Positions 30,995 to 38,546 of a stretch of DNA of 64,000 nucleotides are shown here, one piece after another; the first letter of the stretch is position 1, and each line of letters opens with the position of its first letter. The notes beneath the pieces are model-generated. The model did no database searches and was not told where the DNA came from. It saw only the letters and a program-made list of their open reading frames with translations. The stretch is from Tistlia sp040905785 (lineage in GTDB: Bacteria > Pseudomonadota > Alphaproteobacteria > Kiloniellales > DSM-21159), in NCBI RefSeq assembly GCF_040905785.1, contig NZ_JBBDQW010000069.1, positions 1-64,000 of the forward strand, written 5' to 3'. Made by a program: the position numbers and the translations under genes.

Positions 30995-31034
30995 ACAGTC
31001 CTCGCAGTGCCCGCGACGGCGAAGCTGCCGCCCA
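30981..31034. repeat. Extra copy of the udh 3' end
   Basis: This segment matches 31464-31517 at nearly all positions (one base missing, about six changes). The latter contains the last 13 codons and stop of udh plus about 14 bp beyond it. Here the copy overlaps the end of the hypothetical gene at 30539-30994 and is not linked to a palindromic element. Confidence 0.8.
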
Positions 31035-31094
31035 CTTGCCGAATCGAACTCGACCACCTAGCGTTGAATTCCTTACTTCCAGTGGAGCAGTGTC

Positions 31095-31670
31095 ATGGCA
31101 ACCCGGCACGACCTCGGAGACTGGGTAGTGGAAGCCCTGAAGCACCACGGCGGTGAGGCCAGCATCCTCCAGGTGGCAGAATTCATTTGGGCGCGACGTC
31201 AACCCGAACTCCGCGCCTCGGGGCCGCTGTTCTACACTTGGCAGTATGACATGCGATGGGCAGCAACTAGGCTGCGCAGGAAGGGCTTGATCGCCGCCCC
31301 GCGCACCGGCCGACAGGGTGTGGGCGCTTCGGGGCTAGGTGCACTATCGCAGGGGCACCCTGGCGGCCGGGTCTCGGCGCTCGCATGGTTCGACAGGCTC
31401 ACCATGAAGCGACGGTGGCGCCGGGCGACCTGTCCGCCATGTCTCCGGCATGGGGCAACCGGCCGCCCGGCCGCCGATCAGTCCTCGAAGTGGCCCGCGG
31501 CGGCGAAGCTGCCGCCCTGGAAGCGCACGGCGGGGTCGTCGGGGTCCTGGCGCGGGTGGGCGGCCTCGACCTTGGCGCGGAACTGCTCGGAGCTGTCCTG
31601 CGGCACCCAGCCGAGGAAGGCGGCATGGCCGTTGTCCCACCACTGCTCGCGGTTGGCCGAGGCGCCGTAG
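31095..31670 (+). CDS. Small winged-helix-like protein whose 3' end runs into a repeat element
   Basis: The first ~72 codons (MATRHDLGDWVVEALKHHGG through RWAATRLRRKGLIAAP) look like a compact winged-helix/DNA-binding-type domain, with GDWVVEAL and LFYTWQYDMRWAATRLRRKG as its core. After about 31330 the frame loses that character. It reads through a repeat element (ALAWFDRLTMKRR) and then antisense into udh, stopping at 31670. I infer that the native C-terminus and stop were replaced by the repeat. The functional gene may be only 31095 to about 31330. A GGAG lies before the start. Confidence 0.55.
   Translation: MATRHDLGDWVVEALKHHGGEASILQVAEFIWARRQPELRASGPLFYTWQYDMRWAATRLRRKGLIAAPRTGRQGVGASGLGALSQGHPGGRVSALAWFDRLTMKRRWRRATCPPCLRHGATGRPAADQSSKWPAAAKLPPWKRTAGSSGSWRGWAASTLARNCSELSCGTQPRKAAWPLSHHCSRLAEAP
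31348..31517. repeat. Third, partial composite repeat overlapping the udh 3' end
   Basis: It opens with CACCCTGGCGGCCGGGTCTC like the other two units, has a forward element at 31386-31412, a ~50-bp spacer, and then the genuine udh 3' end (31464-31517). It lacks the inverted element. It lies between the convergent winged-helix-like and udh genes. Confidence 0.88.
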
Positions 31671-32272
31671 AGCACCGTGTGGCCGACTCGCGTCGCCTCG
31701 AAGACGCGCTTGACCAGGCGCACGAAGTCGTCGGGGCTCAGCCAGGTCGCCAGCATCCGGCGGTCCTTGGGCTCGGGATAGCAGGAGCCGATGCGCACCG
31801 CGACGTTCTCCAGCCCGAACTTGTCGAAGTAGTAGCTGCCCAGGTTCTCGCCGTAGGCCTTCGACAGGCCGTAGAGGCTGTCGGGCTTCTGCCTGGAGCC
31901 GCCGTCGAGCCTATCCTCGCGGCGGTGGAAGCCGATCGCGTGGTTGGAGCTGGCGAAGAGGATGCGCGGGGCGCCGTGGCGCCGGGCGGCGTCGAACAGG
32001 TTGTAGGTGCCGCGGAAGTTGGACTGCAGGATGTTCTCGAAGGTGTTCTCGACCGAGACGCCGCCCAGGTGGACGATGCCGTCGCAGCCCTCGACCAGGC
32101 TGTCGACCGCGGCGGCTTCGGCGAGATCGCAGGGCACCAGCTCCTCGCCGGGGCCGGCCTGGCCGAGGTCGGCGATGTCGGAGAGCCTGAGGACGCTCGC
32201 GTAGCCGGCCAGGCGCTCGCGCAGCAGGCGGCCCAGGCTGCCGGCCGCGCCGGTGATCAGAAGACGATTCAT
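31478..32272 (-). CDS. udh: Uronate dehydrogenase (NAD-dependent epimerase/dehydratase family)
   Basis: 264 residues. It oxidises D-galacturonate or D-glucuronate to the aldaro-lactone with NAD, the first step of the oxidative uronate route. The N-terminal GAAGSLG (8-14) binds NAD; the active site has Ser109, Tyr134 and Lys138 (YGLSK). Strings such as DGIVHLGGVSVE, ASSNHAIG, RIGSCYPEP and GASANREQWWDN correspond closely to the Agrobacterium Udh sequence as I recall it. It is the last gene of dctP-dctQ-dctM-udh, 53 bp after dctM. Its 3' end exists in extra copies in the adjacent repeat island. Confidence 0.92.
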   Translation of the reverse strand: MNRLLITGAAGSLGRLLRERLAGYASVLRLSDIADLGQAGPGEELVPCDLAEAAAVDSLVEGCDGIVHLGGVSVENTFENILQSNFRGTYNLFDAARRHGAPRILFASSNHAIGFHRREDRLDGGSRQKPDSLYGLSKAYGENLGSYYFDKFGLENVAVRIGSCYPEPKDRRMLATWLSPDDFVRLVKRVFEATRVGHTVLYGASANREQWWDNGHAAFLGWVPQDSSEQFRAKVEAAHPRQDPDDPAVRFQGGSFAAAGHFED

Positions 32273-32325
32273 CGAAGCTCTCCCGCGGTGGTTGCCGGCG
32301 TCTCTTCCAGTATGAGAAATCCAAG

Positions 32326-33606
32326 CTAACCGATCCAGCCGGGCAGGGTCAGGGAGATCGCCGGGATGAAGGTGGTCAGCATGAGGGCCGTCAGGATCGC
32401 CAGGTAGAACGGCCAGATCGTGACCACGGCGCGCTCGATCCTGACGCCGCCGATGGCGCAGCCGACGAACAGGCAGGCGCCGACCGGGGGCGTGCAGAGG
32501 CCGAGGCCCAGGTTCATCATCAGGATCATGCCGAACTGGATCGGGTCCATGCCGAAGGAGGCCACGACCGGCAGGAAGATCGGCGTGCAGATCAGGATCA
32601 GGGCGGCCATGTCCATGATCATGCCGAGCACCAGCAGCATGACGTTGAGCATCAGCAGGATCACGATCGGGTCGCTGGAGATCGCGGTCAGCGCGCCGGT
32701 CAGCTGCTCGGGGACCCGGTAGAGCGCCAGCAGGTAGGCGAAGGCGGTGGCGCAGCCGACCAGGATCATGACCATCGCCGTGGTGCGCACCGCCGAGAGC
32801 ACAGCGATGCGGAACTTCGCCCAGCTGAGCTGGCGGTAGACCAGTGTCGTGACGGCGAGCGCGTAGATTACGCCGATCGCGCCGGATTCGGTCACCGTGA
32901 AGATCCCGGAGAGCACGCCGCCGACGATGATCACGGCGGTGAACAGCCCGGGGATCGCGGTCGCCGCGCTGAGCAGCAGGCTGCGCCACCCGGGGAAGCG
33001 CTCGGCGGCATAGCCGCGGCGGACCGCCACCAGGTAGGCGGCGACGGCAAGGCAGATGCACATGATGACGCCGGGCACGATGCCGGCGATGAACAGCTTC
33101 GACACCGAGATGCCGCCGCCCGCCGCCACCGCGTAGAGGATCATGTTGTGGCTCGGCGGGATCATGATGCCGGCCAGGGAGGAGGTCACCGTGACGTTGA
33201 CCGCATAGTCGGCGTCGTAGCCCTTCTCCTTCATCACCGGGATCAGGATCGAGCCGAGCGCCGAGACGTCGGCGACCGCCGAGCCGGAGATGCCGCCGAA
33301 CAGCATCGAGGAGAAGACGTTGACCTGGCCGAGCCCGCCGCGCAGCGAGCCGACCGCCGCGGCGGCCAGCTGCACCAGGCGCTGGGCGATGCCGCCGTGC
33401 AGCATCAGCTCGCCGGCGAAGATGAAGAAGGGAATGGCGAGCAGCGAGAAGACCGAGATGCCCGAGAGGATGCGCTGGAAGGCGATCAGCAGCGGCAGCC
33501 CCTCGTAGGCGAAGGCGGCGACCGCGGCGACGCCGAGCGCGAAGGCGACCGGGACGCCGATGACGACGCCGACCGCGAAGATCCCGAGCAGCAGGGCGAG
33601 GCCCAT
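32326..33606 (-). CDS. dctM: TRAP transporter large permease (DctM type), probable uronate importer
   Basis: 426 residues with about 12 membrane helices, the usual DctM size. Signature loops: FGGISGSAVADVSALGSILIP and ITPP-type repeats in the form IMIPPSHNMILYAV and LCTPPVGACLFVG. It transports the solute bound by the DctP protein using a sodium gradient. Only 3 bp separate it from dctQ. Given the enzymes around it, hexuronate or a related sugar acid is the likely cargo. Confidence 0.93.
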   Translation of the reverse strand: MGLALLLGIFAVGVVIGVPVAFALGVAAVAAFAYEGLPLLIAFQRILSGISVFSLLAIPFFIFAGELMLHGGIAQRLVQLAAAAVGSLRGGLGQVNVFSSMLFGGISGSAVADVSALGSILIPVMKEKGYDADYAVNVTVTSSLAGIMIPPSHNMILYAVAAGGGISVSKLFIAGIVPGVIMCICLAVAAYLVAVRRGYAAERFPGWRSLLLSAATAIPGLFTAVIIVGGVLSGIFTVTESGAIGVIYALAVTTLVYRQLSWAKFRIAVLSAVRTTAMVMILVGCATAFAYLLALYRVPEQLTGALTAISSDPIVILLMLNVMLLVLGMIMDMAALILICTPIFLPVVASFGMDPIQFGMILMMNLGLGLCTPPVGACLFVGCAIGGVRIERAVVTIWPFYLAILTALMLTTFIPAISLTLPGWIG

Positions 33607-33609
33607 GGC

Positions 33610-34233
33610 TCAGCGCCGCCGCTCGGCGCGGGGGGCCTCGAAGGTCGGCGGCGCCAGCGGCGCGCCCTCGGGCGGCGCCGCGCCGAGCGACTCCAGGAGG
33701 TGATCGTCCTGCCAGGGATAGCGGCCGAGCGCGCGGCGCAGCGCGCGGCTGCCGGCGAAGAGCACCAGCAGCAGGCCGCAAACGGTCAGGGGCAGGCTGC
33801 GCAGGCCCTCGGGCAGGTCGAGCAGGGGAATCGAGGAGGACCACTTGAAGACCACGAGGTGCCAGGCGTGCAGGGCCATCAGCAGGCCGAAGCCGGCCAT
33901 CACCAGGTCACCGACCACCATCAGGGTGCGCCGTGCCCCGCGCGGCAGGGCGTCGCGCAGGAAGTCGACCGACAGGTGGCGCTGCTCGTGGACCCCGACC
34001 GCGGCCGACAGGAAGGTGATGACGACGATCAGCAGCAGGCCGAGCTGCTCGGCCCAGGTCGGCGTCTCGTTCAGCACGTAGCGGCCGAACACCAGCCAGC
34101 CGAAGATCGCGATCAGCAGGACCAGGCAGCAGCCCGAGACCAGGGTGACCAGGCGCGCCAGGGCGTCGAGCGCGCGGTCGAGCGCCCGTTCGGGACCGCT
34201 GGGCGCCAGGCGCGGCTCGAGAGGGTCGGTCAT
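33610..34233 (-). CDS. dctQ: TRAP transporter small permease (DctQ type)
   Basis: 207 residues with four hydrophobic helices (around LVTLVSGCCLVLLIAIFGWLV, LGLLLIVVITFLSAAVGV, TLMVVGDLVMAGFGLLM and LPLTVCGLLLVLF). The segment FGRYVLNETPTWAEQLG before helix 2 is typical of DctQ. The C-terminal ~40 residues form a longer charged, proline-rich tail. Its partner dctM follows after 3 bp. Confidence 0.92.
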   Translation of the reverse strand: MTDPLEPRLAPSGPERALDRALDALARLVTLVSGCCLVLLIAIFGWLVFGRYVLNETPTWAEQLGLLLIVVITFLSAAVGVHEQRHLSVDFLRDALPRGARRTLMVVGDLVMAGFGLLMALHAWHLVVFKWSSSIPLLDLPEGLRSLPLTVCGLLLVLFAGSRALRRALGRYPWQDDHLLESLGAAPPEGAPLAPPTFEAPRAERRR

Positions 34234-34320
34234 GAGGCGGGCGGTCCGGGGCAGGGCAGGAGGGTCGGGCAGAAGCCCGGCCGGACGGGCTTCGTCCGGC
34301 CGGGCGTCATCGCAGCAGGC

Positions 34321-35310
34321 TCAGTCGGTCGCCTTGATCTTCTCGACCAGTTCCTTCAGCTCCGGGTTCTTTTCCAGGAAGGCCGCATGGACCGGCTCCA
34401 TGGCCGCCTGGAAGGCCGCCTTGTCCTGGATCTCGTTGAACTTGACGCCGGCGGCCACGACCTTGTCGCGGCTCGCCTCCGCGCGCTCGGCCCAGAGCTT
34501 GCGCTGCAGGTCCGCGCTTTCGCGGGCCGCCTGCCTGACCAGCGCCTGGTCGTCGGCCGACAGCGAGTCCCAGAGCGCCTTGTTGATGCAGACGCACTCC
34601 GGGATGATCAGGTGCTCGGAGTTGGAATAGTAGCCGGCGACCTCGAAGTGGTTGGTCGACTCGTAGGACGGCCAGTTGTTCTCGGCGCCGTCGACGACCC
34701 CCGTCTTCAGCGACTGGTAGACCTCGCCGAAGGCCATCGGCGTGGCGTTTCCGCCCATCGCCTCGATCATGCCGACGAAGAGGTCGTTGCTCATGACCCG
34801 GATCTTCATGCCCTTGACGTCGTCGGGCGTCTCGATCGGCCGCTTGGTGTTGTAGAAGGAGCGCGCACCCGAATCGTACCAGGCGAGGGCGACCAGGCCC
34901 TTCTCGGCCATGGCGGCGCTGAGCTCCTCGCCGATCGGGCCGTCCATGACCCGGTGCATGTGGTCGAGGTTCTTGAAGATGAAGGGCAGCGAGACGACGT
35001 TGGTCGCCGGCACGACCTGGCCCATCGGGCCCAGGTTGAAGACGGCGAAGTCGATGCCGCCGAGCCGGACCTGCTCGATCGCGTCGGGCTGGTCGCCGAG
35101 CACGCCGGAATGGTAGGTCTTGGCGGTCAGGCGCCCGTCCGAGCGCTCGGCGATCATCTCGGCGAAGGCGTCCATGCCCAGGGAGACCGGGTAGTCGGGG
35201 ACGTGGATGTTCCAGCCGCGCCACTCCTTGGCTTGGCCGGTCGCGGCACCCAGCAGCAGGCCGGCGGTCAGCGCCGCGGCGGCGAGGCCCAGCAGTCCTG
35301 TCTTGCGCAT
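34321..35310 (-). CDS. dctP: TRAP transporter substrate-binding protein (DctP type)
   Basis: 329 residues. A signal peptide (GLLGLAAAALTAGLLLGAATGQAKE) is followed by the DctP fold. The conserved arginine that grips the ligand carboxylate lies in GMKIRVMSND, and DGAENNWPSYES is the usual hinge motif. First gene of dctPQM-udh. Its promoter region is divergent from the GntR-type regulator and contains a candidate operator 68 bp before the start. Confidence 0.93.
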   Translation of the reverse strand: MRKTGLLGLAAAALTAGLLLGAATGQAKEWRGWNIHVPDYPVSLGMDAFAEMIAERSDGRLTAKTYHSGVLGDQPDAIEQVRLGGIDFAVFNLGPMGQVVPATNVVSLPFIFKNLDHMHRVMDGPIGEELSAAMAEKGLVALAWYDSGARSFYNTKRPIETPDDVKGMKIRVMSNDLFVGMIEAMGGNATPMAFGEVYQSLKTGVVDGAENNWPSYESTNHFEVAGYYSNSEHLIIPECVCINKALWDSLSADDQALVRQAARESADLQRKLWAERAEASRDKVVAAGVKFNEIQDKAAFQAAMEPVHAAFLEKNPELKELVEKIKATD

Positions 35311-35377
35311 TTTACTTTCCTCCCTCGTGAGCCCGGTTTGCGGCAGCAGGCGGCTGTCGGCCCGGCGTTCTAGACAT

Positions 35378-35394
35378 CAGACATCATATGAATT
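35378..35394. promoter_or_regulatory. Candidate operator A of the uronate regulon
   Basis: 17-bp site CAGACATCATATGAATT around the palindrome TCATATGA. It agrees with a second site in front of kdgD at 14 of 17 positions. It lies in the dctP/regulator divergent gap, 68 bp before dctP and 73 bp before the GntR gene. Binding by the adjacent GntR/FadR-type regulator is inferred. Confidence 0.55.
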
Positions 35395-35466
35395 AGCCTG
35401 ACCAGCGTCAATCTCGGCGAGCGGCTATAGTGGGCTGCAGTATCGAGAGCCGACTCGGAGAGGGGA

Positions 35467-36207
35467 ATGACGGAACTTGCGGCCCGGCGGCCGGCGACAC
35501 GGCCGCGCCGGAACCTGACACAGATGGTCATCGCGGACCTGCGCGAGCGGATCGGCAGCGGCGGCCTGCAGCCTGGCGACAAGCTGCCCACCGAGCAGGC
35601 GCTGATCCGGCAGCTCGGCGTCAGCCGCACGGTGGTGCGCGAGGCGATCGCCGGCCTGCGCGCCGACGGCCTGGTCGAGCCGCGCCAGGGCATCGGCGTC
35701 TTCGTGCGCGAGGCGGTGCGTCCGAGCTCGGGCCTCAGCCTGCTCAGCGAGGACGCCGGCAAGATCTCCTCGGTAATCGAGACGCTGGAGCTGCGCGCCG
35801 CGGTCGAGATCGAGGCGGCGGGCCTCGCCGCCGAGCGCCGCTCGCCGGCCCAGGAGGCCAAGATCCGCGAGCGCTACGAAGAGATCGCCGCGGCCATCGC
35901 GCGCGGCGAGGCGGCCGAGGACGCCGACTTCGCCTTTCATCTCGCGATCGCCGAGGCGACCAACAACCGGCATTTCGGCGAGTTCTTCGAGTTCCTCGGG
36001 CGACGCACCATCCCGCGCTCGCAGCTCTCCGACCGCGGTGCTTCCCCGGTGCGCACGCCGGCCTACGTGCGCCAGCTGCAGGGCGAGCACGAGACCATCA
36101 TGGCCGCCATCTGCCAGGGCGACGCCGAGGCCGCCCGCGAGGCCATGCGCATCCACCTCAAGGGCAGCCTGGAGCGCTACCAGCGCCTGCGTCGCGAGGC
36201 GCGGTAG
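35467..36207 (+). CDS. GntR/FadR-family transcriptional regulator of the uronate cluster
   Basis: 246 residues. Residues ~15-85 are a GntR winged helix (LQPGDKLPTEQALIRQLGVSRTVVREAIAGLRADGLVE), and the rest is an FCD ligand-binding domain, with metal-ligand-type residues in FAFHLAIAEATNN and GEHETIMAAI. FCD regulators usually repress sugar-acid catabolic operons and release on binding a pathway acid. It sits between the two halves of the cluster, and both halves have a matching palindromic site, so local repression is likely. Confidence 0.9.
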   Translation: MTELAARRPATRPRRNLTQMVIADLRERIGSGGLQPGDKLPTEQALIRQLGVSRTVVREAIAGLRADGLVEPRQGIGVFVREAVRPSSGLSLLSEDAGKISSVIETLELRAAVEIEAAGLAAERRSPAQEAKIRERYEEIAAAIARGEAAEDADFAFHLAIAEATNNRHFGEFFEFLGRRTIPRSQLSDRGASPVRTPAYVRQLQGEHETIMAAICQGDAEAAREAMRIHLKGSLERYQRLRREAR

Positions 36208-36240
36208 GAGCTGGCGACGGCCGCCGGCGGTGCGGCCGCT

Positions 36241-36350
36241 GCGCTTGCGTGGTTCGCCCTTGCGCTTGCGTGGTTCGACAGGCTCACCACGAAGCGACGG
36301 GTGGGACGCCACAGGCTTCGCCGTCGCTTCATGGTGAGCCTGTCGAACCA
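36241..36350. repeat. Facing pair of the palindromic element between regulator and kdgD
   Basis: Forward copy 36271-36297 and inverted copy 36324-36350, spanning 80 bp. A truncated piece precedes it at 36241-36258 (GCGCTTGCGTGGTTCGCC, then repeated as GCGCTTGCGTGGTTCGAC). One of three loci not between convergent genes. Confidence 0.92.
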
Positions 36351-36375
36351 TGAGAGCGCAAGGGCCCAGCCCGCG

Positions 36376-36392
36376 AAGTCATCATATGACTT
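36376..36392. promoter_or_regulatory. Candidate operator B of the uronate regulon
   Basis: AAGTCATCATATGACTT, a palindrome with 7-bp arms (AAGTCAT/ATGACTT) around CAT. It lies 84 bp before kdgD and matches operator A at 14 of 17 positions. The likely binder is the GntR/FadR-type regulator encoded just upstream. Confidence 0.6.
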
Positions 36393-36475
36393 GACTGGGC
36401 GGGAGGAGGACATATCGTACCGGCAGCTCCCGGCGCGCCGCTCGCGGCGCATTCCTCCAGACCGGACCCCGAACC

Positions 36476-37384
36476 ATGGATCACGCTGCCCTCAAGGCCC
36501 GCATCGCCAGCGGCCTGCTGTCCTTCCCGGTCAGCCCCTTCCGCGCCGACCTCTCATTCGACCTTGAGCGCTACCGTGCCCACGTCGGCTGGCTCGCCGG
36601 CTTCGAGGCGGCGGCCCTCTTCGCCGCCGGCGGCACCGGCGAGTTCTTCTCGCTGACCCCCGCCGAGGTCTGCGAGGCGACGCGGGCGGCCAAGGAGGTC
36701 TCGGGCGCGGTCCCGATCATCGCCGGCTGCGGCTACGGCACCGCCATGGCCTGCGAGCTGGCCGAGGGCGTCGAGCGGGCCGGCGCCGACGCCATCCTGC
36801 TGCTGCCGCACTACCTGGTCGGCGCCTCGCAGGAGGGCCTCTTCGCCCACGTCAAGGCGGTCTGCGGCGCGATCCGCATTGGCGTCGTCGTCTACAATCG
36901 CGACAACGCCATCCTCAAGGCCGACACCCTGGCGCGCCTGGCCGAGGCCTGCCCGAACCTGATCGGCTTCAAGGACGGCTCGGGCGACATCGCGACGGTG
37001 CGCCAGGTCACCGCCAGCCTCGGCGACCGGCTCGTCTACATCGGCGGCATGCCGACCCACGAGCTCTACGCCGAGGCCTACGACGCCGCGGGCGTCTCGA
37101 CCTACTCCTCGGCGATCTTCAACTTCGCGCCGGAGATGGCGCTGACCTTCCACCGGGCGCTCGGCGAGCAGGACCGCGCGACCCTGCAGGAGCTGCTGAC
37201 CGGCTTCTTCTATCCCTATTCCGCGATCCGCGACCGCAGCCCGGGCTACGCCGTCTCGATCATCAAGGCGGGCCTGCGGCTCGCCGGGCGCGACTGCGGG
37301 CCGGTGCGCCCGCCGCTGACCGACCTGACCGAGGTCGAGCACGAGCTGCTGGCGCCGCTGGTCCGGGCCCACTGCCGAGGCTAG
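36476..37384 (+). CDS. kdgD: 5-dehydro-4-deoxyglucarate dehydratase (DapA family)
   Basis: 302 residues. It dehydrates and decarboxylates 5-dehydro-4-deoxy-D-glucarate to 2-oxoglutarate semialdehyde. The DapA-type TIM barrel is evident: GLLSFPVSPF at the start, AAGGTGEFFSL, VVVYNRDNAI with Tyr140, and the Schiff-base Lys166 in IGFKDGSGD. These strings agree with Agrobacterium KdgD as I recall it (AAGGTGEFFSLTP, GGMPT, FFYP). It leads the kdgD-gci-gli set, with gci 8 bp downstream. Confidence 0.92.
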   Translation: MDHAALKARIASGLLSFPVSPFRADLSFDLERYRAHVGWLAGFEAAALFAAGGTGEFFSLTPAEVCEATRAAKEVSGAVPIIAGCGYGTAMACELAEGVERAGADAILLLPHYLVGASQEGLFAHVKAVCGAIRIGVVVYNRDNAILKADTLARLAEACPNLIGFKDGSGDIATVRQVTASLGDRLVYIGGMPTHELYAEAYDAAGVSTYSSAIFNFAPEMALTFHRALGEQDRATLQELLTGFFYPYSAIRDRSPGYAVSIIKAGLRLAGRDCGPVRPPLTDLTEVEHELLAPLVRAHCRG

Positions 37385-37392
37385 GCTGCGCC

Positions 37393-38538
37393 ATGGCCTC
37401 GACCCGCATCGCCGAGATCCGCACGCACCTGCTCGAGCACCGGCTCGAGGCTCCCTTCGAATCGGCCTTCTCCCGCTTCGACTCTCGCGCTCACTGCCTG
37501 GTCGAGGTCGTCACGGAGGACGGCACCTCCGGCTGGGGCGAGTGCCTCGGGCCGATGCGCCTCAACGCCGCCGTGGTCGCGGCCATGGCGCCGCTGCTGG
37601 TCGGACGGGACGCCCTCGACCACGAGCGGCTGTGGCTGCACCTCTACAGCCAGTTCCGCGACCAGGGGCAGCGCGGCCTGGTGGTCACCGCCCTCTCCGG
37701 CCTGGAGATCGCGCTCTGGGACCTCAAGGGCCGGCACTTCGGCGCGCCGGTGCACCGGCTGCTCGGCGGCGCCTTCCGCAGCCAGGTGCCGGCCTATGCG
37801 ACCGGCGGCTTCCGGCGTGCCTCGGGCGACCGCCCGACCTATCTGGCCGAGGAGACCGCGGGCTACGTCCGCGAGGGCTTCGGGGCGGTCAAGATCAAGA
37901 TCGGCTACGGCGTCGCCGAGGACCTGGCGGCGATCCGGGCGGTGCGCGAGGCGATCGGGCCCGGCACCGGCCTGATGATCGACGCCAACCACGGCTACGA
38001 TGCCCTGGAGGCGATCGCCCTGGGGCGGGCCGCGGCGGCCTGCGACATCGCCTGGTTCGAGGAGCCGGTCGTGCCGGAGGACCTGGAGGGCTACCGGGCG
38101 GTCAAGGCGGGCCAGCCGATCCCGGTCGCCGGCGGTGAGACCTGGTTCACCCGCTGGGGCTTCCGCGACGCCGTGGCCGGCCGCGTCCTCGACATCCTGC
38201 AGCCCGACGTCTGCGCCGTCGGCGGCCTCTCCGAGGCCTGCCGCATCGCGACCCTGGCCGAGACCTTCGGCCTGCGCCTGGTGCCGCACGTCTGGGGCAC
38301 CGGCGTCGCCCTGGCCGCCGCCCTGCAGTTCCTCGCCGTGCTGCCGGACTCGCCGCCGCGCCACCAGCCGCGCCAGCCGCTGCTCGAGTTCGACCGGACC
38401 GACAACCCCTTCCGCCAGGCCGTGCTCACGGTGCCGATCGAGCAGCGCGACGGCCTGGTCGCGGTGCCCGACGGCCCCGGCCTCGGCATCGAGATCGACC
38501 GCGCCGCCCTGGCGCGCTACAGGGCACCGGAGGGATAG
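37393..38538 (+). CDS. gci: D-galactarolactone cycloisomerase (enolase superfamily)
   Basis: 381 residues. It opens the galactaro/glucaro-lactone made by Udh to give 3-deoxy-2-keto-hexarate. Enolase-superfamily residues are present: KIKIG with Lys167/Lys169, metal ligands Asp197 (MIDANHG), Glu223 (WFEEPV) and Glu249 (GGETW), and the catalytic His in VPHVWGTG. THLLEHRL near the start, GWGECLGP and EFDRTxNPFRQAVL correspond to the characterised Agrobacterium Gci. Other mandelate-racemase-like activities are possible in principle, but the neighbours make this assignment likely. Confidence 0.9.
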   Translation: MASTRIAEIRTHLLEHRLEAPFESAFSRFDSRAHCLVEVVTEDGTSGWGECLGPMRLNAAVVAAMAPLLVGRDALDHERLWLHLYSQFRDQGQRGLVVTALSGLEIALWDLKGRHFGAPVHRLLGGAFRSQVPAYATGGFRRASGDRPTYLAEETAGYVREGFGAVKIKIGYGVAEDLAAIRAVREAIGPGTGLMIDANHGYDALEAIALGRAAAACDIAWFEEPVVPEDLEGYRAVKAGQPIPVAGGETWFTRWGFRDAVAGRVLDILQPDVCAVGGLSEACRIATLAETFGLRLVPHVWGTGVALAAALQFLAVLPDSPPRHQPRQPLLEFDRTDNPFRQAVLTVPIEQRDGLVAVPDGPGLGIEIDRAALARYRAPEG

Positions 38539-38546
38539 GAGAGACC

